A stretch of 64,000 bases of DNA from Nymphaea colorata (GCF_008831285.2 NC_045138.2:6417205-6481204); one strand, 5' to 3'. Positions 10,725 through 23,200 are shown, numbered from the stretch's first letter. A program made the numbers and translations. The notes: generated by a model from the sequence alone, not told the origin.

Positions 10725-12170
10725 TTGTTTTGATCCGTTTTTGAGATGTTTGGTCCTTCAATCTCTTTGAAAATCAACTATTAATTAGAAAAAAGTTGGT
10801 TTACATTTGGAACTCATGCGGCATCAGCTTCTTGTGCTGCAAAAAGAGAGACACTGATATATAAGTTGAAACATAGTGAGACAGTTCACTAAAATCAGGT
10901 CTGGTATCCTGGGAAAATGATGCCTTCAACTATCTTGTTTGGTGGCAGGAGCAAATACTCCTCCTACTCACTTAGCATATCATTGTGATGATTTATTATG
11001 CCCGAGGCAGCTGCTCTCTTTCCATTGGTTGATCCCATACCATGTGCACCACATCATTTTCAGCTTCCTGAAACATAAACTTAGTAAGTGATATAAACTC
11101 CTATGTTGACCATCCCCACGCCTTCTTAATTAATAGGTTCACCAGTGCACGTAACAAGCAAGACAAAAGGCCTTATATACAAGACAAATCATGGAACAAA
11201 CTTTATGAAAGAACATGTCAGGACTGCAGAACATTCTAAATGGGATGCTGATGACCTTATAGATTTCTTTTATAGTAAAGCATAGTGTAATGTGCATGAA
11301 TGTTATTTTATTGGTTCCCTCCCCCCCACCCCCCAAAAGTCAAGCAGGAAAAAGGTGAGGAGTGTGGTTAGATGGAAACAGGTGATGGGTCAACTACTTT
11401 GATAAAATTGGGGAAGTGTAAAGTGGGGTTTTAGGTTACGTAGGCATATCTGATTATATGATATTATATGTTCTGTTCCATAGCATAGTATATGTCATAT
11501 AGTTGATTTATAGATAAATATATGTAATTTGCCTTTTGAATAAATTCATGTAAGTGATACATAAAAAAATAATGTTGTAAGCAGGATATATACTCAGATC
11601 TAATATCACGAAAGTACATAGCCAAAATCAGAATATATATATATATATATAATAAAATAAAATTATAAAGAAAACAAGTGGAAAAGTAACGTCATCATCT
11701 GGCACACATTCGCAAACATGTGATTCGTAGAACTTGAGATCACCCTCAACAAGCTCAGTAGGATACTAGGATTTGTCCTCCAAGAATCGAACTTAAAGAA
11801 AAAAATATCTATATGCAGGAAAGGCACTAAAAATTAACGTTTTAGGCAATAATACATGTATAAGTGAAAAAGCTCAAGCCTCGACGTAGGAATTAACAAA
11901 GATGAAACTTTAGATTCTAATCTTATTATTGACATTGGATGTTGCCAAATATTTAGCACTACAAACTGTACATTCCAAATTTCGATTATTCATATCTATA
12001 TTTTCCAAACTTATGCTTTTGCTTCATTTCAGAGAATAGAGTTGGCGGGAAGACCTCATAGCCGTCGTTGTTTGAAAAGTTGGATGTCACAATCATATAA
12101 AATGGAAACTATAGTGATAGGACTAGAGTAGCAAACGGTTCAAGTTTGGAAGCTGTACATATAAATAAAA
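10725..12170. repeat. Foldback tail plus W repeat, copy 3
   Basis: It follows the V2 arm and recurs after the other foldback copies. It contains a C-rich run at 11321-11334, a short (TA)n at about 11634-11650, and a full ~300-bp monomer from about 11931. No gene is recognised. Confidence 0.65.
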
Positions 12171-12232
12171 AAATCCATGCATTTAAGTATTCAATAATAA
12201 GGATGGAAATTTTAGGTTTCATTATTAATAAT
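11931..12232. repeat. ~300-bp monomer inside W
   Basis: It runs from ATTGACATTGGATGTTGCC to AGGATGGAAATTTTAGG and the following TTCATTATTA. It aligns along its whole length with the three phased monomers in each U block (for example 23201-23498). Confidence 0.65.
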
Positions 12233-12349
12233 GGTCCCAAATACTGATGGCCCCACCTTTTGTTTTGCAAAACTAGCTATACAGCAGACGCAGTCACTCA
12301 TACTTTACATGAAGATGGTTAAACATAGCTACAATATCAAAAGAGGTGT

Positions 12350-12917
12350 CACTCTCTATGCCATGTGGAGGTTCCAAAGCCTCCAGCAAACCCCTCTCTT
12401 CAGAAGCGCTATCCACTTTGTCATCCCCTTGCTCCTCGAAAATAAATCTCACCCCAATTAGCTCATGCTTCAAATTAAGCTCCACTTTCTTTGGATCGAT
12501 CACTTTCACCATTCCCCCACGCAGACCTTCAATTGATAATTCTCCCTTTAGTTTCTTCAAGTCTTTTAGTTCATTAATATTGCAACCTCTTGTCTTCCCT
12601 TTGTCATCGCATACCATAAACCTATGCAAGGTCCGTAAATTAGTAAGCTTCCCCAGACCTTCAGCTACGAATTTCAATTCCTTTGTATCTTTCAGCCCAA
12701 GATACCTCAAGTTGCACAGTTCGCCCATTTCCTTGGGCAACTCTTGAATGGCACCATGACTTAAATCCAATGTTTGCAAGTTACAGAGTCTGCCGATTGA
12801 ACTGGGCAACCGTCTCACTTTAGACTTGCTTAGATCAAGATATTTTACAAGTGCAAGGCATTGAATGCAATTTGGCAACTCATCCATTTCACATCCCCTC
12901 AATAACATAGTGCAAGG
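12350..12917 (-). pseudogene. CNL-type disease-resistance protein, LRR fragment
   Basis: On the minus strand, about 190 codons read as leucine-rich repeats of the kind following the NB-ARC domain in coiled-coil NBS-LRR immune receptors: LRGCEMDELPNCIQCLALV, KYLDLSKSKVRRLPSSIG, NLQTLDLSHGAIQELPKEMG, NLRYLGLKDTKELKFVAEGL and LTNLRTLHRFMVCDDKG, then INELKDLKKLKGELSIEGLR. The order of repeats and the linker after them fit RGA/RPP13-like proteins. The P-loop, NB-ARC and MHD motifs are absent, and the segment stops abruptly on both sides within LINE-flanking sequence. In living genes this region recognises effectors. The frame is free of stops, so it was captured or truncated rather recently. The homologous place at 180-185 lacks it. 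Confidence 0.88.
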
Positions 12918-15092
12918 CATGGAGCATAACAAACATGTGACTCAACCTATTAAGCGAGAAATGAGAGTTGGAACACGAAATGCTATATCCTTCAATTAGA
13001 ATACAATTGCTAAGGACACAAGTTAGCCATTTATGATTCCAAAACTTTATCAAGCCTTCTTTAATCCTCCATTTAATGCTATTGGCAATTCCTTTCCAGC
13101 TATTGGAGAGGCCTTTAAAGAACCATAACCAAGAGGAGTTCTTGAATATCTCATGAGACCAGAAAGTGTCATTTCAGAGGTAATTCTTACGAACAAATTT
13201 GGCCTGGGCTTAACTTGAAGCAAACCTGCAGAGCAAGAAGAGCAATTTGACTTTGACTAATTTCACAAACATCATTAATGTCTACCTACCTTCCTTAATC
13301 AAATGACTGATCACATTCCAAGAAATGAGATGTCTGAATCCAGTCTGAGAAGAGGAGTCCCAAAGGAAGGAAGATATGGGAGATTAGATTTCTTTAATGA
13401 CCCTCACAAGAAGATGGAATACTACTGGCCAATATTGAATAATGTAAATTATTACATGATTTATAAGGCACAACCTGCCAAAAAACAAGATGAGCCTTCA
13501 CTTCCAACTGGCATGCTGCTTGTTAACTTTGAGAATTATGCACTCACACCATTTCTCTCTCAACCGGTCATGGAACAGTGAGACTCGAAGGTAACAAATG
13601 GAAAAACTCCTGACCAACCAATCTTGCACAGAGCTAATCCAAAGGACCATCAAATCCTCTACATGAAATGGACATACTGATTGGAGTTAATCCTAAGCCC
13701 CACGCAATTGGACAACTTCTCCAACATAGATTCCACCATTTTCAAGGGATTGACCTTTCCCCAAAAAAGTAGCAGCACATCACACATGAAAGAGACTATC
13801 ACTGAACACTTACCCTCACGGGCGAAGGATGGTGTGAAGAAAACTCTTATCTCTAGCATATTTATAGACAACCCTAAAGAAGGGCCTCTATGACAATAAT
13901 AAAAAGATAAGGGGAAAACGGTCACCCAGCCTCATACCTCGTTTAAGGTTAAAAAACTTACCTGGGATACCATTCACCAAAACTGCTGCCAAAGCAATAG
14001 AGATATAGGTGAAAACTCTATTTCAACATTCTTAATTAAACTCTACATGTAATAGGGTAGATATAAGGAACAACCAATTCACCCTGTCATAAGACTTTGA
14101 GAGATCAAATTTGAGATAAACCATTGGTTTCTTATCCTTCTTCATGCTATGAATGATCTCATGTGCAAGGAAGATGTCGTCATGTATGACTTTATTGGTG
14201 GAAAAAACTGCTTGGTCATCTAATACAATCCTTTTGAGAACATTCTTCATTTTGTTGACCATAATTTTTATGATCAATTTATACATACTGTTAAATAAAG
14301 GAATGGGTTGGAACTTTTGAAGAGTTGTTACACCTTCCGTCTTAGGAATAAGGGTGATTTGTGTGCGATTGACCTTTTGAACAAGCCTTCTTATTAAAAG
14401 AACAACTGTACCATTTTACTCCCATCTGCACCTACAATATGCCATTTGGCCTACAGTATCCCAAAAGGATCGAAAGACTATACACTTGTGCTCCTCCAAT
14501 GTGATGAGCTGGTTCCGCTCCTCACTTTCACTGCAAGAGACACATGGACATCCACTGAGCATGTTCCCTTCACCTTTTTCGATTCCAAGGAGCTGTTGGA
14601 AGCAACCATAGTAAGCTGCTAGGATGGCATGTGGATCCCTAATCATGGAGCCTTCCACCTCCAGCTCAGTGATGGAACTTATTCTTCTCCTACTTCTGGT
14701 AATAGTCTGGAAATAAGTGGAATTACGATCACCTTCCAACATCCATCTCACCCTAGCCGGTGTCTCCAACTGCTCTGTTCCTCATCAAGGCACTTCCTTA
14801 TTGATCCCTCAGAATCCTCTCTTCATCTGCATCCACCTACCCTCTAGATCATGGATCATTTGACATATTTAATTAGAACTTTATGGCTTTGATCATAAGT
14901 TCAACTGGTTCAAGCTGACCCTTCCTTCAACGAGCTAGAGGCATGTGGGTTGCTTTAAGCTTTCCCAAAAACTTGAGCATGGGGTATCCAAAAATGTTCA
15001 CCCCCATTCCTGAGCGATCACAAGCTGGCATTCCTTCCTCCGCTGCAAACATCTAAAGTAATGAAATATTTGAGGCCTAAGAATGTCGCTTT
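12918..15092 (-). mobile_element. LINE fragment, copy B (longest RT coverage with C)
   Basis: On the minus strand: the region before RT at 14416-14769 (ARVRWMLEGDRNSTYFQTI, the usual RWxxEGDRN..FF motif of plant LINEs); the RT fingers and palm at 14032-14400, with KLIIKIMVNKMKNVLK and FDLSKSYDRVNW (motif A); the altered catalytic box FMCD near 13780; and the LRINSNQYV segment near 13680. The endonuclease domain is absent. Several frameshifts separate these frames. It joins copia sequence at about 15093, and the homologous copy C meets a copia LTR at the equivalent point (36866). Confidence 0.82.
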
Positions 15093-16250
15093 TGTTGAAG
15101 TTGTTTAGAAAAGCATTTTCAACATCTACTTGAAAAATATGCCATTGTTTAGTAGAAGCAGCTGCAATAAGAGTTCTAATAGAGGTTATTCGAGCAAACA
15201 GAACAAAAGTTTCTTCATAGTCAATCCCATATTCTTGAGCATTGCCCTTAGCGACAAATCTAGCCTTATACCTTTCTAATTTACCTCCACCTCTAGTTTT
15301 GACCTTATAGATCCACCTATATCCTATGGTCTTTTTTCTTGTAGGTAAAGAAACAATTTCCCAAGTCTCATTACTTTCGATAGCTTTAAGCTCAAGATTC
15401 ATGGCTTCATTCCAATTTGGATCTTCCTTAGCCTCACAATAAGATGAAGGCTGACAAAAATAATGATGTGCCATAAAACAAGCTCGGTGTTTATGAGAAA
15501 AGCATTCATATGGAATAAATATTTGGTGTGGTCTAACATGCCTTTGAGACTTTCTAGGATTGGATTGGTTAGTTTCTTAAGCTGCATGACTCCTTTAAAT
15601 ATAAACAATAATATCCCCAAAGGATCATCATTTGTAGAACTTTCTTTTCCAATTTCTTCAACTTGATCCTCATCATTAGAATCATCATCATCACCAAAAT
15701 CAGTCCATACAAAAACATAATCCTCTAGTTGCTTGGATTCATTCTTAATGCCATCTTCATCTTCCAAAAATATCACATTTCTAATAACATAAACTTTGTC
15801 CTTCTCAATATCATAGCATCTATAACCATTTTGTGTTTTTGAGTAACTAATGAACACACAATTAATGGCTTTAGAGGAAACTTTATCATTTTGGTCACTG
15901 AAAACATAACATTACAGCAAAAGCCTTAAGTCTATTATAATTTGGCTTCATATTGTATAATCTTTCAAATGGAGAAATATGTTTCAAGATTATCGTAGAC
16001 ATTCTATTAATCGGCTAGGATGATTTAGAACAGTTTCAGCCCAAAAAGTTTTTAGGAACATTTTTGGATAAGAGAAGTGCTCTTACAGTTTGAATAATGT
16101 GTCTATGCTTTCGTTCAGCCACTCCATTTTGTTGTGGAGTCTTTGGACAAGATTTTTTATGTAAGATGCCTTTGCCTTTTAGAAATTGTTCAAATTCATT
16201 GGAAATAAACTCACCTCCCGAATCATTTCTCAACTCATCATACAATTGTA
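15093..16250 (-). mobile_element. Ty1/copia fragment (integrase to RT), minus strand
   Basis: Integrase remnant at 16036-16245: RNDSGGEF (ancestral SDNGGEF), then QQNGVAERKHRHIIQTVRAL, supplying the last Asp and Glu of the DDE triad. The connecting region at 15480-15857 includes YRCYDIEKDKVYVIRNVIF, typical of copia elements. RT start at about 15100-15474: WNEAMNLELKAIESNETWEI, IGYRWIYKVKTRGGGKLERY, KARFVAKGNAQEYGIDYEET and FQVDVENAFLN (motif A), where it is cut. Gag, protease, RNase H and both LTRs are missing. A frameshift separates the connecting region from RT. It differs clearly from the plus-strand element at 36866 and represents another copia family. Confidence 0.88.
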
Positions 16251-16299
16251 TAAATCAAACTTCCTAGGCTTGTCAGAATGTGCCTTATTTGTCAAAGCT

Positions 16300-16400
16300 A
16301 TTTTTTCCCACCTTAAGGAGCACTTATACATGACACTATTTCCAATTCTGTGTTCTTTTATCTTTCCACACCTTAAGGAGCACTTATACATGACACTTAT
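16300..16400. repeat. Tandem direct repeat, about 60-bp period
   Basis: CACCTTAAGGAGCACTTATA is at about 16311 and again at about 16371, each followed by CATGACAC. After the second copy, CTTATACATG is repeated once more. Confidence 0.85.
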
Positions 16401-16764
16401 ACATGTGCCTTCTTTTATGAGAATAGAAGTTTTCTTGCATGTTTAAGTTTCCTCACCAAGTTGGACATATGATTCTCTCTTGTCCTCAGTGAACATAAGA
16501 GTACCATATGAAAAGACGACTGACTTCTACAAGCTCAACAACAGGGACATCATAGAACAATATAATAGAGCTTAGGCCAGCTTTGCCAGAACTTCATTAA
16601 GAGCAAAGATAGTCTAAAAGTAGTATTTCTCTACTTCTGGCAAGCTCCTTATCTTGACTGCATGATCAAGCTGACCAACAAAAGAAGTGATCATCAGAAT
16701 CCTCAAAATAAACCAGACACATGTTTTAAGGAACAAGTGTTGCTGATGACAAAAAAAAGTGTCC
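16401..16764. other. Unique stretch, nothing recognised
   Basis: It lies between the copia fragment and the inverted-repeat structure starting near 16765. There are no long frames, no motif and no second copy in the window. Confidence 0.5.
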
Positions 16765-17645
16765 TTCCTAGAAATGCCCCAGCTCATGGAATCTGAGCCT
16801 CGAAATAAAATGTTTCAACCCTCACTATCCATACTTGATGAAAATCAACTCACCCCTATGCATCTCTATTTCAATCCTCGTATTTTGCTTGACGCAATAG
16901 ATCCTCTCCACGTCAAATCTTTGCATCTTTGCCCCTCCACCATAGGTAACCATTGCTCTCTCCCTCTCCCATCAGTGTTTGTCTGTTGTTTAGAGAGGCC
17001 TTGCAAAGCAGCCATATTTTTGTGTAGGTTTGTGAAGGTGGAGGAGTGATTCTGGAAGAGTGAAGGCTTTTTGTGCAGGCCTGTGAGAGAAGGAGAGGTG
17101 GTTCTCTTTGTTGGTCACAGAACTATTTCAACATAAGGGTTTTGAAGCTCTATTAATGGTGAAGGTGTGCTTTAGGCCCTTTTCCTCCTCGTTTTCTTGT
17201 TTAGGATATGATATTCATCAAGGAAAATTCCTTTATTCTTATATGCTAAAAGTTCTTCCTCATCCTCATCACCATCGTCAGTTGCTGTGTTCAGGTAAAC
17301 CCTAATTTTTCTATTTTGTGCTTGCACTCTGTGCAGCTGGGTCTTTTATGATTGCCTTCATTCTCTCGCACTGCCTTTCTCTTTCTTGGATCAAACAGTT
17401 CCAGATTTTCCATCTCGATCTGAGTATTGTCGGGAGGGATTCTAGCCGTTGGTTGGTTGGATCGTACCTAGCTCATTCCCCTTTTCCCATATGTACTGAG
17501 TAGAGGCAAAAAATGGAGAAATTAAGGTTTACTTGATTACAAAAACTGACGATGGTGACGATGATGAGGGAAAACTTGTAGTAGAGAAGGACATTTTATT
17601 TTGAGGCTCGTGTTCCAGGGGTTGGGGCATTTCCCGGATGGATGA
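16765..17645. repeat. Interrupted inverted repeat (second foldback-like structure)
   Basis: Two arm segments pair. About 16765-16815 (AGAAATGCCCCAGCTCATGG, GAGCCTCGAAATAAAATGT) is the reverse complement, with mismatches, of about 17590-17645. About 17245-17345 (CTCATCACCATCGTCAGTTG, AGGTAAACCCTAATTTTTCT) matches the complement of about 17490-17588. Some 430 bp (16816-17244) sit in the left arm without a partner. An ORF at 16759-17049 lies in it but shows no domain I recognise. The element type is unknown. Confidence 0.6.
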
Positions 17646-17869
17646 CTTTTTGTTCTTCTTGGACAGAATGATGCTTTGTCGTCATTTGTCTTCTAGCCAG
17701 ACATGTTTAACTGTTAAAGATGTGAAAGTAATTTCCATCAGAAAATGAAAAAAGAGTAATTGCCTCAGACATTCTAATTGTTAAAGATGTGAAAGTAATT
17801 TCCATCAAAAAATGCAAAACCAAATTAAAAACCGCTCTGTTCTGATTAGCAGAAGACATTCAGGTGTGT

Positions 17870-18940
17870 GTGTGTGAGAGAGAGAGAGAGACAGAGAAAT
17901 GAGGTGGAGGTGGCCACCGCGAGAGAACGAGCATCAGATCATCAATGGCCATGGTGGGGAGACAGATTGACTTCTTGTCATTTTCAGTGTTATCTCCTTC
18001 GTTATTCAAACTCTCCTCCTCTTTTTGTGTGCATGTGATTGTCTATTTGATAAGAGCGGCCCCTGCCAACAACATTTGGGAGAGAAAAGGACATGTCTTC
18101 TGCTTTCTGTTTTCATTCTTATTTCTTCATATATATATTTTTCCATTCTGTTTCCTTCGTACTTTTTCTCTTATTCCTTTCTCCCTCCCTCTCTCTTGCT
18201 TCTTGTTGTTCAAGGGGATAATAAGCAATGGCATCATAGGAAACACCTTATATTAAACATGGTGTTGAGCCCCTCCTAAAATCTTTTTTTTTCCCTTTTT
18301 CAGCTCCCCTTTTTCTCTAATTCTTTTTTGCTATTTCATTATTCCTTCTCTCTCTAACGCACATGATATATATACATAGTGAGAGAGAAATAGGTATAAG
18401 GAATACAAAAAGAAATAGAAAAGGTGGCTCAAAAAGATAGAAAAGTTCATAAGGTGGTCACCGCAGCATGCATAACATGAGGTCCCTATGAGACCATTGC
18501 TCATTATCTCCTTAAGCAAAGAGAGAGAAGAGAGAGAGGGTGAGAAAGGAATTAGAGAAAAAATACGAAGGAAAGAGAACACAAAAAAATATGAAGACAG
18601 AAAAGCAGAAGAATGAGAACAAAAAGAAGAGGTCGTGACCTTCTCTCTCAACTGCTTTCAACAAGTGGCACTCTTCTCACACAAACGCACATAAACAGAA
18701 ACAGGAGGAGGGCCAAAGTAATGGGGGAGAGAATAGTGCAAATGCTGAGGAATCATCCTCTTTCCCTGTTGTGGCTGTTGATGATCTGGCAATCCTTCTC
18801 TCTAGGTACCCACTTCCACCTCCTCATGTCTTTCTCTCACTCTATGTCACTATCATTAAGGAAAAAATGGGGTTATTTGGGAGTTTTATTCAAAGAACTC
18901 CTATTGTTTTCCTTCGACAAAGTTGCAATAAGCCTTGTTT
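17870..18940. mobile_element. Foldback element F4, both arms present
   Basis: The left arm (about 17870-18360) begins after a (GT)n(GA)n run and includes GGTGGAGGTGG, CATCAGATCATCAATGGCCA and GGCATCATAGGAAACACC. The right arm (about 18375-18940) is its reverse complement, ending AAGTTGCAATAAGCC. The TA tip is short here (ATATATATACATA at 18367). Open frames in both arms (17945-18256 plus, 18331-18651 minus) are alike because the arms are inverted copies. Confidence 0.75.
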
Positions 18941-19560
18941 TCGACCCATTTTCGAGTTGTTTGATCCTTCAATGTTTTTTAAAATCTGTTAGTAATTAGA
19001 GTAGAGTATTTTTAATTTGGTTTTGAGTTTTCCTCTACAGAAATTGTTGTGACATTGTATCCCTAAGGGAGTTGGCACAATAGAAGGGGTAGATGTTGGT
19101 AGATTACTCCATTGGTTATTCATGGGGCATCAACTTTTTGTGTTGCAAAAAGTGGATACTGATATCCAAGTTGAAGCATAACATACGTGTATGTGCATCA
19201 AAAGTAGGTCTGGTACCTGGGGAAGATGGTGGCTTGTCTCTCTTGTTAAGCGGCATGATAAACTACTCCTCCTACTACTCAACAAATTACTGTGAAGTTT
19301 TACTCTGCCCAAGGCAGTTGCTCTCTTTCCATTCATTGAACCCATACCACGTGCACCACATCATTTTCAGCTCATTTGAACATAACCTTAATAAGTGATG
19401 CAAACTCCTATGTTGACCATCTCCGTGCCTTCTTAATTAAAATGTTCACCACTACATTCTATCATGCAAGACTGAAGGCCTTATGCATATGACAAATCAT
19501 GGAGCAAGCTTTATGAAAGAAGGTGCCAGGATTGCAGAAAATTTTAAATAAGAAAAGACG
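18941..19560. repeat. Foldback tail and start of W, copy 4
   Basis: It continues from the F4 arm like the other tails (AATTAGAGTAGAGTATTTTT, then CCTTATGCATATGACAAATC) and stops near 19555, where unique sequence starts. Confidence 0.6.
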
Positions 19561-19900
19561 ATGTCCTCACTACTGGACGAAAGGGACCACAAACCCATTC
19601 TTCATATAATAAACCTCCTCTCCAAGAATAGAAGCCAGTGGTACGTTTTTGTTTCTATACGCAACATGTTGGTGATTTCTGATGGGAATGAAGCGGGTCG
19701 TCCCCCCGGGTTCCCCCACCAAACAACTGAGAAGCGGGTCGTCCCCTTCCCTTCCTCTGATCATCAAGCCCCCTGATCTCTTTATTTTTCTTTCATCTTT
19801 CCATCCAATTCTTTCTAATTCAACAAAAAAAAGAGGCTCGGGATGTTTGTTTGAAGTGGCGAAGGCAGAGAAAGTACGAAAAAAGTAAGTATGTTGATTG
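19561..19900. other. Locally GC-richer patch with a repeated 16-mer
   Basis: GAAGCGGGTCGTCCCC occurs at about 19690 and 19731 within a stretch richer in C than its surroundings. Frames of 71-114 codons are open on both strands, but none resembles a known protein. There is no second copy in the window. Confidence 0.45.
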
Positions 19901-20879
19901 ATTGGTGCCCCCACTATGGAAGAGGAAGTTGAGGAGTGTGGCTAGAAAGAAACAACTGAAGGGTCATCAAATGGAGAAGTGTGAAGTGGGTTTTAGGCTA
20001 TCGAGGCATATCTGATATATAATATTATATTGTTCTATTGCATAGCATAGTATATGTCATATAGTTAATTTGTACATAAATACATGTAATGTGTCCCTTA
20101 AATAAATACATGTAACTTATACATAAAAAATCATGTTCTAAGCAAGATGTATACTCAAATCTAATAGAAAGAAAGTATAAAGCTAAAATAACAAAAAAAA
20201 AACACTTCATGCAAAACGCATGAACCATATATCGTATAAAATAAAATTACTTAAGAAAACAAGTGAAAAAGTAACTTCTCATCTGGCACACGTTCACAAG
20301 CCTGTCATTCATAGAACTTGAGAACACCCTCAGCACTATGGTGAGAAAAGATTACAGTTTGGAAGTTATACACGAGTAAAAAGGCTCATGCGTTGAAGTA
20401 TTCGATAATAAAGATGAAAATTTTACGTTTTAATATTAATCATAGCCTTGAATGGTACCTAAATTATCACTAACAACTGTACCTTCCAAGTTTTACAAGT
20501 TCGTTTTGCTTGAGAACTATAATTAATGGAATGAAATCTCTACCATCAATCGAAAACTTGGATTAAAAAAGAGATATGTTGTTTTGCATCCCAAAATTTA
20601 TTTTGAATTTGAAGTGTTCAGAAATATAAAGTTTTATTTTTGAAAAAAGAGAGAATAAGGACTCGCTTGTTGGTACGACGATTGGTCATTCTTGTTGCCT
20701 TTACCGGCGGTAACCAACCCAAGGGCTATGCTTATTCTTGATGTGTTCATTTGTACATAAATATCTTCTCCATTCTAAATGTGGGCGGTGCTTGAAAAAT
20801 TTGAAGATTTAATGTTTCAAACTTTTGGATGAGAAAATTTTGAAGAGTCATCTGAAAATATAAGTCATTTTGATTTGAG
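19901..20879. other. W-like remnants and AT-rich sequence, no gene
   Basis: 19901-20560 resembles diverged W sequence, with a partial ~300-bp monomer near 20340-20560 (AAAAAGGCTCATGCGTTGAA). 20560-20879 has no counterpart and no recognisable coding sequence. Confidence 0.5.
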
Positions 20880-21631
20880 AGATTTTTGTATAAAGAAACA
20901 TTAGCAAATATATTTGAAAATCTTTGGAAGATAATAGGGGTATTTTAAAGACCGCTTTTCAAAATAGATTTAGTGTTTTCTAAAGAACTGAAGTAGGTTT
21001 AAGATTTTGCTCTAATTCGGGTACTACCTAGCTTGAGCTCCATGTTATCTTGCTTATGTTTTTTTTATAAGGGTGCTTGTGATCATTCGTGAATTTCACA
21101 AGTAAATGTGAATGCATGAATGCTTTGGTTCTATATGATTGAAAGAAAATTATTCATTCATACAATATCATTCATCTAAGAATCTCCCTATCATCACATC
21201 CAGAATTATTTACATATTTGTCCTAAACATTCTCATGAAAAGAAAACAAAATGATTTGACAGTAAAGTGTGGTTGTAAACCATCAAACATGATTATAATA
21301 TTGGGTATGCACTTGAGTTTTTGTTTTAATGAAATCGATAAATGAAAATTAAAATCTTAGAATCATGTATATGTGTGTATAAAATTGAATAGTTAACAGA
21401 ATGAAAAAAGAAATAGAAAAGATTTTGAGCCAAGAGGAATAGAGAAAAGGAGAAAAAAATTTTGAAAAGAAAGAAAGAAAAATTTTAAAGAGAGAGCAAG
21501 GGATGTATGTGTGTGTGTATAAAATTGTATATATATATATATATATATAGACATACGAAATTTATAGAAGGAAGATTTTAAATCTAAGAGAAAGAGAGAG
21601 AATAAGACTTTAGATAGAGAGACAGAGAAAT

Positions 21632-21632
21632 A

Positions 21633-21690
<58 letters not shown>
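21632..21690. repeat. (GT)n(TA)n microsatellite
   Basis: About 11 GT units followed by about 18 TA units. A smaller (GT)n...(TA)n lies at about 21510-21549. U3 and U4 carry shorter tracts at the equivalent place (41703-41733, 58461-58489). Confidence 0.95.
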
Positions 21691-21693
<3 letters not shown>

Positions 21694-23200
21694 GTTTGTA
21701 AAAAGATTGTGTTAACTCGAAGGAATGGAGAGAGAGATTCTAGAGTGAGAAAGTGGGATACACATATATATTTGTTTATATGTACATATATATATGAGAA
21801 TCTACAAAAGAATATGTCAAATCAAAGAGAGAGAAGGATAAACATAGATATTCAATTTTCATGTATACGTTTATAACATGTATATACGCAAATACATATC
21901 TGAAAACAAAATTCAAGAGATAACTTAGAGCATTTATGAGTTCGATTTTTCTATATAGGCGGAGAGGAACTTGGGCTCATGCAAAAGCTTAGGCTAAGTC
22001 TCTAAGGCCTCATTGAAGGGGGTTCTTATTTTTCAAATTCTTTTGAAAACACGATTCCAAATATTTTCATACAAGTATAAAACAGTAGTCATTTCATAAA
22101 CTACAAGGAAATTTATTTCTTCCACCATTAGATAGGTAAGAAAATCAAGCACACAAGAAATAAAAAGTTAATAACCTATGATTTCTAATCGGGTGATTAA
22201 AAGAAATGCTAAACGTAAGAATGTCATGTAGATGCACTTTAACATGTGTGCATTTGTAAGGGGTTTTCCTGGGTTAGACAAATCCTAATCTCAAAAATCA
22301 ACATAATAACAAAAAAATCTCAATCCAAGCACTCATGCTTTTTATTCATTCGCATAATAATTGAAAAATCAATAAACTATGCATGAACCTCTTAGCACAA
22401 CACATATCCAAGAGAAGAGAAAAACATATTTCGATCCTAGAATGAAATTTTATTTCACCTTACTCATGCTCTCTGTGTATTCAAGAATAGTTCTTGACTC
22501 CGGAGAGGAGATTTGAGAGTCATCTAATATGACCATGGGGAGAAAGATGGGGGAAAGAAAGATAAAGAAAAGGATTGGGATATTAAATACTTATTTCTAA
22601 TGAGAATGATTTTAGAAAATGAGTCTCCTTCTTTGGACTTTGGCTTTGTATTTTGGATCAAGGTATGTTATTTAAATCTAGGACTTGGATTTGGATCCTA
22701 ATCTTGATCTAAAGTTGAATTTTGGATTTAAATCATACATTTGGATTCAGATATGGGTCTAGAGGTCCATTTTGGATCAAATCGTCGAGAATTGGACTTG
22801 GATATGGCTATAGAAGTCTGTCTTGGATCTAGGATCAAAATTTGAATTTGGATACAAATTTAGAAGTCTGTTTTGGGTTGAGCTTGGACTCGGCGTCCAA
22901 AATTAGATCCAAATCATTGTAAAGATGGTTACCAAGAATCTTGTTTGAATGAAACAAAGTCTTTTTTTGGGTTGAGCTTGGACTCGGCATCCAAAATTAA
23001 ACACAAATCATTGTAAAGATGGTTGAAATAACCAAGAATCTTGTTTGAATGAAATAAAGTCTTTTGAAAAAAAATGGGGTGATAATAGATGCAGTACTAA
23101 AGCAACTGTAATTAAATCAACTTTGGGATCTCTAGGTATAGATAAAAAAAAACATATCTTGACGTATTCTGGAACGTGGATGTCAATTTTTTGTGTTATT

